From contig CAWHVG010000001.1 of assembly GCA_963832725.1 (NCBI GenBank), forward strand, positions 1,178,001 to 1,242,000: a stretch of 64,000 nucleotides of DNA, in the 5' to 3' direction. A program made the position numbers and the translations under genes. Below are positions 11,230 through 19,447 of the stretch, one piece after another. How positions within the stretch are numbered: position 1 is the stretch's first letter; every line of letters starts with the position of its first letter. The notes under the pieces were generated by a model that made no database searches, had not been told where the DNA came from, and saw nothing but the letters and a program-made list of their open reading frames with translations. This stretch comes from JAEZBP01 sp963832725. Its GTDB lineage: Bacteria > Myxococcota_A > Polyangia > Polyangiales > Sandaracinaceae.

Positions 11230-11465
11230 AGGCGAACATCTACGTGACCTTGAAGCGAGAGGTGCTCGACCCGCAGGGCGACGCGGTGCGCCGCGCCACC
11301 GGCAGCCTGGGCTTCGCCGGCGTGCGCGACGTGCGGGTGGGCAAGCTGATCGAGGTCGAGCTCGACGATCAGGATCGGGAGGCGGCGGAAGCGACGCTCC
11401 GCACCATGTGCGAGAAGCTCCTCGCCAACCCGGTGATCGAGGACTACCGCTTCGAGCTCGTCTGA
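11226..11465 (+). CDS. purS: Phosphoribosylformylglycinamidine synthase subunit PurS
   Basis: Encodes 79 residues (MKANIYVTLKREVLDPQGDA through VIEDYRFELV), full length for PurS, the small subunit that bridges PurL and PurQ in FGAM synthase of organisms lacking the single-chain enzyme. The ATG overlaps the purC TGA by 4 nt (ATGA). purQ and purL would be expected elsewhere; the operon ends here and a gene-poor stretch follows. Confidence 0.95.
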   Translation: MKANIYVTLKREVLDPQGDAVRRATGSLGFAGVRDVRVGKLIEVELDDQDREAAEATLRTMCEKLLANPVIEDYRFELV

Positions 11466-11941
11466 GGCGCGGCGCGCCGAGATATCTCACCAACTAAGAC
11501 ATTCTCGGCCCAAAACCGACGATTTGCCGAAAAGGCCCTCGATTTGGCCCTTTGCGACCGTCGATATCTCACGAACTGAAACATCGCGTCGCTCGCTCGA
11601 ATCGTCACTGCCCGGCGACCGGCACCGAGAGCGCCCCGGCGAAGCCGGGCACGGTGGCCTGGGGATCGATCGGCAACCCGCCGTGCGGGCTCAGTCCGAT
11701 CGATGGCGACGCAGAGGGCTGGGACGCAAGGCGTGCTCGGCACACGGCGAGCTGGGGACGACCGTCTTTTCGGTTTGACGTCGCTGGCACGCGCGTAGAT
11801 GCCGACGTGGCGATGGCCCCGAGAACGCATCGCCTTTCCTGACATCCACCACGACAAATTGGGGGGCCGATGGGCCGGATCGTAGTTTCGCATCAATCCG
11901 ACCGTAGCGGGCGCTGCGTCCTGTTCAGGGCGTCGCTCTTC
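11466..11941. other. Gene-poor interval with an imperfect direct repeat
   Basis: This 476-nt stretch has no convincing gene; short open frames lack the codon bias of the region. Bases 11466-11600 are unusually A/T-rich for the window. Two copies of GATATCTCACNAACTNANACAT lie at 11481-11502 and 11563-11584, 82 nt apart. They could be operator-like sites or the ends of a decayed element; nothing decides between these. Confidence 0.5.
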
Positions 11942-12577
11942 ATGAGCTTCATGCGGCGGGTGACCCGTGTTCACGTCGCTGGGCTCAAATCGTACGGCGT
12001 GTTCCTGGCGAACCCGCTCTTGGGCGACGACGAGGACGCCCCTTCCGAGGCACATTTCTTCGATCCGTCCAACAACCGACGCAACGACGGCGCGAACCGT
12101 CTCGCGTTCGAGGCGCAAGGCGCGTACTTCCGGCGGCATCACGACGCGGGTTTCGTGGTGGACGGCGGAGAGGTGCTCGCGCTCCAGCACCGAGCGCACC
12201 GAACGGGCGAAGAGACCGTGGCGCTCTTTCACACGCACCGCCGTCAGCCGGCGAACTTCTCGATCATCGACTACCGGCTGCACAACCCTCTCTTCCGGTG
12301 GCACCTCGTGGTGTCGATGCGCGACCCGCGTCATCCGCGGCTGCAGCCCTTCTGGGTCGACAAGCCGCTTTACGGGCACGGCATCAGCGAGCACGACCGC
12401 GTCGAGGGCGAAGGCGAAACCGGCTACCGCGGGCCGGAGGTCAAGCCGATCCTGCTCTTGGTCGAGGGCACGCCGGCCCAGCTCGCCGGCGTCGAGCAGG
12501 TCCTCTCGGACAACCCCTTCCTCCGCCACCACCCGGGGCAGGCGATCGAGGTCCCCGAGCCCGCCGCGGCAGCCTGA
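11942..12577 (+). CDS. JAMM/MPN-type metalloprotease-like protein
   Basis: Encodes 211 residues from the ATG at 11942; an ATG at 11870 adds 24 residues with poor codon bias, so the later start is preferred, though neither has a good ribosome site. The exact JAMM zinc motif H-x-H-x7-S-x2-D is present as HTHRRQPANFSIID (His97, His99, Ser107, Asp110), preceded by a Glu-containing strand (GGEVLALQHRA) that could supply the catalytic Glu. Family members are isopeptidases acting on ubiquitin-like tails or removing such proteins from partners. No ThiS/MoaD-like, E1-like or E2-like gene is next to it, so the substrate is unknown. Prok-JAB is the nearest known group by motif. Confidence 0.68.
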   Translation: MSFMRRVTRVHVAGLKSYGVFLANPLLGDDEDAPSEAHFFDPSNNRRNDGANRLAFEAQGAYFRRHHDAGFVVDGGEVLALQHRAHRTGEETVALFHTHRRQPANFSIIDYRLHNPLFRWHLVVSMRDPRHPRLQPFWVDKPLYGHGISEHDRVEGEGETGYRGPEVKPILLLVEGTPAQLAGVEQVLSDNPFLRHHPGQAIEVPEPAAAA

Positions 12578-12905
12578 ACGCGCGAAGGCGCGCGGCGGCG
12601 GATTCTCTCCCGAGGTACACCGCCGCCGCGCTGCCGTCTCGTTGCCCGGCCCCTGCATCGCGACGCCGGCGGCGTCGGCTCGCCGCTCGCGAGCGAGCGA
12701 GCGCGAGCGGCGGCCCGGCGGCCCGCGGTGCGAAAGGGACCGCCCTCGCTCGCCCACCGCCGGTGGAATCCCGAGCAGCCGCATGGCGCCGGATCGCTGG
12801 CCTCCCCGCCGGCCGCGACGCGATGGAGGCGACGAAGGACCGTCACGCGCCCGACCGCTCTCGTCTCGCCGGAGCCCGGGCGCGGGCCCATCATCTCACC
12901 TCACG
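12578..12905. other. 328-nt interval between convergent genes, nothing recognised
   Basis: Between the JAMM gene and pgi, which point toward each other, the sequence is very GC-rich with several short palindromes (for example around 12860-12890) but no RNA gene, no clean terminator and no supported reading frame. Confidence 0.5.
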
Positions 12906-14501
12906 CTACGCCGCCACGCGGTTCGGCTGCGCGGCACCGAAGCGGGCCAGGGCCGGCGTCGTGCCGCTCCGGATCACGACGCCGCGCCTCGGGTCGCGCG
13001 CCAGGCGCGCCAGGATCCGATAGACCGCCTCCGCCTCCTCTGCGCAGCCGATGGCCGCGGCGATGGCGTCGGCCGTCTGGGCCTCGGGGGCCGCCAGCAA
13101 GTAGGCCAGGATCATCCGCTGCAGCGCGATGGTGCGCGAGGCCGCGTGCTTGTCCACGCCGGGCTGATGGTACGCGTTGACCTCGACGAGCTCGGCGTAG
13201 AGCCCCACCGCCCGCTCGTAGAGCGCGATCAGCGCGCCGAGCGACGAGGCGGACGCGTCCGGCAGCGCGAGGGTGATCGAGTCGCGCCCCCGCTCGTAGA
13301 GCGCCGCCCTCGTCCCCTCGAGGTAGCCGAAGAGATAGTCGCCCAGCGTCACCCCCGGCTCGAGCGCCGAGAGCTCGCCGGCCCGCTCCTCGTCCGTGCG
13401 AATGAACGTGACGAAGAAGTCCGCCCTCCCCTCGCGGAGCTGCTGCACGTAGGCGTGTTGATCGGTCGAGCCCTTGTGGCCGTAGACCGTGAGGCCCTGG
13501 TGCACGATGCGTCCGCTCCGATCGAGCCGCTTGCCGATCGACTCCATCACGAGCTGCTGCGCCCAGCGCGGGAAGAGCGCCAGCCGGTCACGGTAAGGCA
13601 GGATCACCATCGCCTTTTCCCCGCGCCCGCGGCCGGCCCAGAACCACATCGCCGCCAGCATCGCGGCCGGGTTCTCGCGCAGCGCGCGGCGGCGGGTCCG
13701 GCGGTCCATGGCGGCCGCGCCCTCCAACAACGCGAGCACGTCGGCGCCGGCCAGTGCGGCGGGGAGCAGACCCACGGCGCTGGTCACCGAGGTCCGACCG
13801 CCCACCCAATCCCAGAGCGGGAAGCGAGCGAGCCAGCCCTCGCGCACCGCGCGCCGGTCCAGCTCGCTCTCGCGCATCGTCGTCGCCACCGCGTGGTCGG
13901 CGAACGAGAGCCCCGCGCGGGCGTACGCCGCCTCCACTTCGGTCGCGACGTGGATCGGCGTCGGCGTGGCCCCGCACTTGGACACCACCGACACCAGCGT
14001 GCGACCGAGCGCGCCGCGCCGGCGGGAGAGCACGCGGTCGACTCCGTCCGGGTCGGCGTTGTCGAGGAACGACACAGCGAACGCCGCGTCGTCGCCGAGC
14101 GCGTCCACCAAAAGCTCCGGACCGAGCGCGGAGCCGCCGATGCCGACGTGGATCACGTGGTCGAAGCGTCCGTCGGCGCCGCGCAGCACGCCCTCCCGCG
14201 CGTCTCGCGCGAACGCCCGAACGGCAGCCACCGCCTCGCGAACGTCGGCCGCAATCGCCGGCTCCGGCGCCAGCTCCGGCGCACGGAGCCAGTAGTGGCC
14301 GACCCGCCGCCGCTCATCGGGGTTGGCGATGCCGCCGGCCTCGAGCGCCTCCATCGCGTCGAGCGCGCGGATCAGTGGCGCCTCCATCCGGGCCAGGTAC
14401 CCTTGCTCGAAGCGCATCCGGCTGACGTCGAGCGAGACGCCGAGCTCCGGTGTGGCGAGGTAGTGCTCGCAGAAGCGGTCCCACAGCTCGCGCGCGCCCA
14501 T
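12906..14501 (-). CDS. pgi: Glucose-6-phosphate isomerase
   Basis: Encodes 531 residues from the ATG at 14501 (MGARELWDRFCEHY). It interconverts glucose 6-phosphate and fructose 6-phosphate. Landmarks: HVGIGGSALGPELLVDALG, VVSKCGATPTP (the usual SKTG loop reads SKCG), DWVGGRTSVTSAVGLLP, VMESIGKRLD, HKGSTDQHAYVQQL with the catalytic His, and NAYHQPGVDKHA near the C-terminus. The length fits the longer bacterial/plant-like Pgi branch. An upstream start at 14624 would add 41 residues unlike the family. It is divergent from yebC. Confidence 0.95.
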   Translation of the reverse strand: MGARELWDRFCEHYLATPELGVSLDVSRMRFEQGYLARMEAPLIRALDAMEALEAGGIANPDERRRVGHYWLRAPELAPEPAIAADVREAVAAVRAFARDAREGVLRGADGRFDHVIHVGIGGSALGPELLVDALGDDAAFAVSFLDNADPDGVDRVLSRRRGALGRTLVSVVSKCGATPTPIHVATEVEAAYARAGLSFADHAVATTMRESELDRRAVREGWLARFPLWDWVGGRTSVTSAVGLLPAALAGADVLALLEGAAAMDRRTRRRALRENPAAMLAAMWFWAGRGRGEKAMVILPYRDRLALFPRWAQQLVMESIGKRLDRSGRIVHQGLTVYGHKGSTDQHAYVQQLREGRADFFVTFIRTDEERAGELSALEPGVTLGDYLFGYLEGTRAALYERGRDSITLALPDASASSLGALIALYERAVGLYAELVEVNAYHQPGVDKHAASRTIALQRMILAYLLAAPEAQTADAIAAAIGCAEEAEAVYRILARLARDPRRGVVIRSGTTPALARFGAAQPNRVAA

Positions 14502-14772
14502 CGATTGCCGAGAGTAGGAACGGGGGCCGCGGATCAACGCCCACTCGCCACGGAGCGCCCGAACGGGTACACCTCGGCCCGGAGCTCGATTCGGCACCGC
14601 GAACCGAGCCTCGGCGAGCGTCACGGGCTGCGGACCCGTTCGCCCGGAGCGCGCGCGCTCGGAAGGCGGCGGCGGCCCGTTTTCGCCGGCGGGGCAGGGG
14701 CGCGGAGCGGGATGGAGCCCCGAGGGCTCACCCGGTCACCCGCGGTTCGACGCCCCAACTCGAGGGAGCGAC

Positions 14773-15495
14773 ATGGGACGGATTTTCGAGACACGGAAGC
14801 ACACGATGTTCGCCCGCTGGGACAAGATGGCGAAAGCCTTCACCCGGGCGGCGAAGGAGATCGCCATCGCCGTGAAGGCGGGTGGCCCGAGCCCCGACGG
14901 CAACCCCGCGCTGCGGCGCGCGCTCCAGAACGCGCGCGCCATCAACATGCCGAAGGACAAGATCGAGTCGGCGATCAAGCGGGCGTCGGGGCAGGACCAG
15001 GAGAACTTCGAGGAGATCCTCTACGAAGGCTACGGCCCGCACGGCGTGGCGATCCTGGTGGAGACCGCCACCGACAACCCGACGCGGACGGTCGCGAACG
15101 TGCGCAACGCCTTCACCAAGAAGGGCGGGAACATGGGCACGAGCGGCAGCGTGGGCTTCCTGTTCAAGCGCATGGGCGTCTTCCGGCTCGACCCCGAGGG
15201 CATCGACCAGGAGGAGCTCGAGCTCGACCTGATCGACTACGGCCTGGAGGAGATGGGCGAGACCACCGGCGAGAAGGACGAGCCGCAGATCCTGGTGCGC
15301 GGCGAGTTCACCGACTTCGGCCACCTCCAGAGCCGCATCGAGGAGCGCGGGATCACGACCATCTCCGCCACCTCCGAGTACATCCCGCTCAACATGATGA
15401 ACCTGCCGGACGACCAGGCGAACGAGGTGATGGAGCTCATCGATCGGCTCGAGCAGGACGACGACGTCCAGCGGGTCTTCCACAACCTCGCCTGA
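14773..15495 (+). CDS. YebC/PmpR family protein
   Basis: Encodes 240 residues. The family is known as DNA-binding regulators and, for some members, ribosome-associated factors that relieve polyproline stalling. Typical landmarks are KMAKAFTRAAKEIAIAVKAG, NMPKDKIESAIKRASG, YEGYGPHGVAILVE, DNPTRTVANVRNAF and the C-terminal MELIDRLEQDDDVQRVFHN. The N-terminus starts MGRIFETRKHTMFARWDK, replacing the more usual AGHSKW. The start is backed by GAGGGAG six bases upstream. It stands alone, divergent from pgi and convergent with the M15/VCBS gene. Confidence 0.93.
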   Translation: MGRIFETRKHTMFARWDKMAKAFTRAAKEIAIAVKAGGPSPDGNPALRRALQNARAINMPKDKIESAIKRASGQDQENFEEILYEGYGPHGVAILVETATDNPTRTVANVRNAFTKKGGNMGTSGSVGFLFKRMGVFRLDPEGIDQEELELDLIDYGLEEMGETTGEKDEPQILVRGEFTDFGHLQSRIEERGITTISATSEYIPLNMMNLPDDQANEVMELIDRLEQDDDVQRVFHNLA

Positions 15496-15562
15496 CGCCA
15501 GGCTCGGCCGCGCCGATGGCTCGCCTCGGGCGAGCTCCGGGCGGCCTGAGGCAGCGCGCGAG

Positions 15563-15605
15563 GCCGAACGTTCCCGCAGCGGCTCGGCCGGCCTCCGCGT
15601 TCGGC
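15563..15605. terminator. Inverted repeat between convergent yebC and the M15/VCBS gene
   Basis: GCCGAACG at 15563-15570 pairs with CGTTCGGC at 15598-15605, with further G/C pairing possible inside. It lies in the 137-nt gap between two convergent genes and could terminate both. There is no T-run. Confidence 0.35.
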
Positions 15606-15632
15606 GACGCGGCCGAACGCGCTGCCCGTCCG

Positions 15633-17930
15633 CTACTTCCGAAGACCGGCGCGGCGCCGGCGCCGCATCCGGACGACGAGAACCAAGAGCCCGATGAGCG
15701 TCGGCGCGGGCCACGCGGGACCACCGGCCGCCGCGCTCGCGCGGCAGGCACAACCGCCGCTCACCGTGCCGCGCATACCATTGGCGCCCCCGTCCTCGCT
15801 CGCGCGGACCGACCCTCCATCGCCGCCCGCGCCACCATCGCCGGGGGCGTCGCAGGTGAGCCCCTCGTCGACCGTCCCGTCGCAGTCGTCATCGGTCGCG
15901 TTACAGATCTCGGTGCCGATGTTCTCGTCGACCATCCCGTCGCAGTCGTCGTCGAGCCCGTTGCACGCCTCCATCTCGGCGCGGCACGCGTGCCCGGCGG
16001 ACATGATCGTCGACCAGTACCGAGGCTCGACCCAACCGCGGGCGTCGGTCAGCTCGTCGAAGGTCACTCCTGGGCCGAACGAGTCACCCATCGAGGGATG
16101 GCAGCGCCAGCCGGCACCGGCGCGGGCGCACAGGTCGTCGAGACCATCTCCGTCGAAGTCCGCCAACCGGATGGTCTCGTAGTAGCGCGGATCCGAGCCC
16201 CAGCTGGTCGCATCGGACCATTCCGGTCCCACCCGCTGGGTGAAAGCCGTTCCGTCCCAACCCCAGCAGCGCATCCCGGTGTTCGCGCGCGCGCAGAGGT
16301 CGTCGCCACCGTCCGCGTCGATGTCGCCGACCCTCAGCGTCCGGTAATTCGTGGGGTCCGCCCACCCGCTCTCGTCGGAGAGCGCAGCGACCACCTCGGC
16401 CGCGTCGAAGCCACCCTCCACCGAGCGGGCACAGCGCAGATCGGCGCTCGTGCGCGCACAGAGGTCCGCGCGTTCGTCGCCGTCGATGTCGGCGAGTCGG
16501 ATCGTGCTCCAGTACTCGCGACCGCCAAAGCCCGAGTCGTCGCTCCACGCAGGACCGCTCAGCGTCGTCGGGAAGCCCTCGCCGTCGCTCAGCGCGCAGT
16601 GCATCCCGTCCGCGGCGCGGACGCACACGTCCGCCAGCCGGTCCCCGTCGAGGTCGCCCATCCGCAGGGTCCCGTAGTACTTCGTGCGCGAGAAGCCCGA
16701 GGCGTTGCTCCAGCGCGGACCGTCGATGCGCTGGTCGAAGGTGGTGCCGTTCGAGAGCCAGCAGCCGAAGCCCTCCGAGTCGCGCGCGCAGAGGTCGTCC
16801 ATGCCGTCGCCGTTCACGTCGGCGAGGCGCAGCGTCGTGTAGTACTGCGGGTCATCCCAACCGCCGGCGTCGGAGAGCCCCGGCCGCCACGCGGTCGCCA
16901 CCTCGAAACCGCTCCCGGTCGAGAGCGCGCACAGGAAATCCGCATTCGATCGGGCGCACACGTCGGCGAGCCCGTCGCCGTTCACGTCTCCCATCCGCAG
17001 CGTCGCGTAGTTCGTCACGTCGTCCCAGCCATGCGCGTCCGCCCACGGAATGATCGGCCACGGGTCGCTCCACCCGTCGGAGCTCGCCGTCCAGCAGTAG
17101 ACGCCGGCCCCACCGCGGGCGCACAGGTCCGCGCGTCCGTCGCCGTCGACGTCGGTCGAGCGCGGGCGTGCATACGCCGCGGGCTGCTCGTTCAGCAGCT
17201 CCGCCGCGCAGATGTCGTCATCCCCGACGCCCGAGCTGCAGTCGTGGGGCGGTGGCCCGCATCCGTCGTCCGAGAAGCCAGCCGCCGGGCTCGCGCGCAG
17301 CCTGGACTGCGTCTGCGGGCCCCACACGCCGTCTGGGGTGATGGGGTCCTCGGGGTGGTTGAGGTTCCACAGTCGCTGGAACACGAGGACCGTCCGGCGC
17401 CTCGCGCCGCTGGGCAGACAGTTGTAGTGCCAGGGGTCGTTCGTGTAGTTCGGCCAGGTGCACCCGGCGGCGATCAGCGCGTCGTGTACCGCGCCGTACT
17501 CGCGGATGTCGACCGCGGTGCCCGACTCGTGGTTGCTCGAGCCCGGCGTCGCGACCGAGCCGCAGCGAGGGGCCCGGGCCGTGTACAGGTAGTACTGCTC
17601 CAGCACCGTGCGGAACGCCGAGTTGATGTTGAACGACACGCTGCGTCGCGCGGCGTAGAGGGCGGTCCGCGTCTCGGGCGAGGTGTAGGGGAGCGCGCCC
17701 GACGAGATGGTCATGCCGCTGCCCGGCGTCAGCTCGACGAGCGCGCTCGGGTACATGCACGCCTCTGCTCGCGCGAGCTCGGTCGTGAGTCCGCGCAGCG
17801 CCGACGTCCCCGAGCACCCGTGCGAAGCGTCCGCGATCGAGCCCACGGTCTGGGCGCTCGCGGCCGGCGCGCCCACCAGCAGCGACGCCACCGCCATCCA
17901 TGCCACGAGACATCGCCTTCGAGATTGCAT
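15633..17930 (-). CDS. Secreted M15-like peptidase with seven FG-GAP/VCBS repeats, MopE motifs and MYXO-CTERM-like tail
   Basis: Encodes 765 residues; the ATG follows GGGGAGG. Order: signal peptide (1-27); a VanY/M15-type D-Ala-D-Ala peptidase-like domain with NSAFRTVLEQYYLY, SSNHESGTAVDI and DPWHYN, which supply the zinc His/Asp/His set; a peptidoglycan-binding-like segment (PDGVWGPQTQSRLRASP); seven repeats of the type xxDVDGDGxADLCARxxxGxxCW with Ca-binding DxDGDGxxD loops (about residues 270-640); two MopE motifs (CNGLDDDCDG, CNATDDDCDG); a Gly/Asp linker; a Cys-Ala-Cys, hydrophobic helix and Arg cluster. It probably acts on peptidoglycan while displayed at the surface. The mosaic is unusual; catalysis is inferred from motif only. 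Confidence 0.85.
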   Translation of the reverse strand: MQSRRRCLVAWMAVASLLVGAPAASAQTVGSIADASHGCSGTSALRGLTTELARAEACMYPSALVELTPGSGMTISSGALPYTSPETRTALYAARRSVSFNINSAFRTVLEQYYLYTARAPRCGSVATPGSSNHESGTAVDIREYGAVHDALIAAGCTWPNYTNDPWHYNCLPSGARRRTVLVFQRLWNLNHPEDPITPDGVWGPQTQSRLRASPAAGFSDDGCGPPPHDCSSGVGDDDICAAELLNEQPAAYARPRSTDVDGDGRADLCARGGAGVYCWTASSDGWSDPWPIIPWADAHGWDDVTNYATLRMGDVNGDGLADVCARSNADFLCALSTGSGFEVATAWRPGLSDAGGWDDPQYYTTLRLADVNGDGMDDLCARDSEGFGCWLSNGTTFDQRIDGPRWSNASGFSRTKYYGTLRMGDLDGDRLADVCVRAADGMHCALSDGEGFPTTLSGPAWSDDSGFGGREYWSTIRLADIDGDERADLCARTSADLRCARSVEGGFDAAEVVAALSDESGWADPTNYRTLRVGDIDADGGDDLCARANTGMRCWGWDGTAFTQRVGPEWSDATSWGSDPRYYETIRLADFDGDGLDDLCARAGAGWRCHPSMGDSFGPGVTFDELTDARGWVEPRYWSTIMSAGHACRAEMEACNGLDDDCDGMVDENIGTEICNATDDDCDGTVDEGLTCDAPGDGGAGGDGGSVRASEDGGANGMRGTVSGGCACRASAAAGGPAWPAPTLIGLLVLVVRMRRRRRAGLRK

Positions 17931-18231
17931 CACACCTCCCCGAGCCAGAATACACGGCCTCGCTCGCCGTGTGCCGGGGGGAGCCAAAGAAGCTCCGCGC
18001 GGTCCCCCGACCAGACGCCGACCGCGCTCGCGTTTCACCCCGCGGTGACGGCCCTCCGCGAGCGGGCGCCGCTCCTTCGTCCGTGGGGGTGCCCCCATGT
18101 GAGCCGCGGCGGGCCGGGCGTCCGCTCGCGGCCCGTCCCGCCTCCTCGCCACCTGCACGCAGCAGGCCTCGCCACCGACACGCGCGGACTCCCGTGGTAG
18201 ATTGCCCGCGTTCGTTCGGCGGGAGGTAGGC
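17931..18231. promoter_or_regulatory. Divergent control region
   Basis: This 301-nt gap separates two divergent exported-protein genes and holds no gene. Near the reverse gene there is a 7-bp hairpin (ACACGGC at 17952-17958 with GCCGTGT at 17966-17972) that would lie in its 5' leader, and a GGGGGTGCCCCC palindrome near 18083. No clear sigma-70 boxes could be picked out. Confidence 0.35.
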
Positions 18232-19368
18232 GTGCGCAGACCGGTCACATATTTGTCGATCCTCGGAGCCCTCGGGCTCCTCCTCGGCTGTGCCGCACAG
18301 GGCTCGGGTGGTGGCGGAGGCCGACGCTCGGACGCGGGCGGAACCGGCTTCGACGCCGGGAACGGCGGTGGCGGTGGCGGCGGGACCGATGGCGGCGGAG
18401 GCCACCTCTACACCGACGCGGGACCGATCACGAGGCCGGACAGCGGCTTCGTCGGCGACGCCGGCTGCAACGTCATGACGCCGCTCGAGACGACCATCGT
18501 CGGCGATCCGCCGGACATGCTCATCGTCATGGACATCTCCGGCTCGATGTGCGCGCCGCTCGGGCTGTCGCCGCAGTCCAAGATGCACATCATGAAGGGC
18601 GCGCTGACGACCCTCGTCGACGAGAAGAACGCGCGCATCAACTTCGGGCTGATGACCTTCCCGAGCGACAGCGAGTGCGGCGCCGGCACCATCCGCGACC
18701 CGATCGCGCCGCGCAACGCTTCCGCCATCGACGGCACGCTCTCGGGGATCCACGACGACACCTTCGGCTGCGCGTTCATGAACGGCGGCGCCACCCCGAC
18801 CGCGCCCTCCATCGACGCGGCGCGCTCCTACTTCGGCGGCATCCCCGTGAACCCGATTGGCCGCTACGTCCTCTTGGCCACCGACGGCCTTCCGAACTGC
18901 GGCCCGATGCAGCCGGACGGGAGCACCGGGCCGACCGTGGACGAGACCGTCGCGGCCATCTCCACGCTCGAGAGCGACGGCATCAACACCTACGTCATCG
19001 GCTTCGGCGCCGCGCTGGTCGGAAGCCCGGACGCCCTGAGGCGGATGGCGACGGCGGGCGGGACCGGCACCCCCTTCAACGCCAACTCCGCGGACGAGCT
19101 CTCGGCCGCGCTCGACGCCATCGCCGCAGCGATCATCCCGCCGAGCTGCGTCGTCGAGCTCGGCGGCCCGAGCCGCAACCCGGCGCTCTTCCAGGTTCGC
19201 TTCGACGGCGGCCCGCTCATCCCGCGCAACATGAGCCACACCAGCGGCTGGGACTACGACTCCGCGACCAACACCATCACCTTCTACGGCTCGGACTGCA
19301 CCCAGGTCGAGAGCGGCTCGGTCACCAGCATCGACGTCGACTTCGGCTGCCCCGGCCCGCTGCTCTGA
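18232..19368 (+). CDS. Lipoprotein with von Willebrand factor A domain
   Basis: Encodes 378 residues from a GTG that follows GGGAGGTA; an upstream TTG at 18202 lacks such a site. Signal and lipobox read ILGALGLLLGCAAQ. A linker of about 60 residues is Gly/Asp-rich (DAGGTGFDAGNGG). The VWA domain spans about residues 90-320 with the metal-site motif DISGS near residue 101, a Thr in GGATPT, and ATDGLPNCG. The C-terminal 60 residues are beta-rich. The predicted place is an outer membrane or periplasmic lipid anchor, with a possible role in metal-dependent protein binding. It stands upstream of the Rieske gene with a 79-nt gap. Confidence 0.86.
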   Translation: MRRPVTYLSILGALGLLLGCAAQGSGGGGGRRSDAGGTGFDAGNGGGGGGGTDGGGGHLYTDAGPITRPDSGFVGDAGCNVMTPLETTIVGDPPDMLIVMDISGSMCAPLGLSPQSKMHIMKGALTTLVDEKNARINFGLMTFPSDSECGAGTIRDPIAPRNASAIDGTLSGIHDDTFGCAFMNGGATPTAPSIDAARSYFGGIPVNPIGRYVLLATDGLPNCGPMQPDGSTGPTVDETVAAISTLESDGINTYVIGFGAALVGSPDALRRMATAGGTGTPFNANSADELSAALDAIAAAIIPPSCVVELGGPSRNPALFQVRFDGGPLIPRNMSHTSGWDYDSATNTITFYGSDCTQVESGSVTSIDVDFGCPGPLL

Positions 19369-19447
19369 AGCGCGAAGGGACGCCTCGCCGGCCGTCGCAG
19401 AGGCGCGCGGACCGCGGCGAGACCGTGACCGCTCCGGCCGAGACGAG

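Noticed and set aside
14740..14772. GGTTCGACGCC considered as a tRNA T-arm
   Set aside because: No acceptor, D-arm or anticodon arm can be folded around it; it lies in the yebC leader.
11967..18200. A 2077-codon forward open frame
   Set aside because: It runs antisense or out of frame across the JAMM gene, pgi, yebC and the M15/VCBS gene; the Arg/Ala-rich translation is typical of GC-rich shadow frames.
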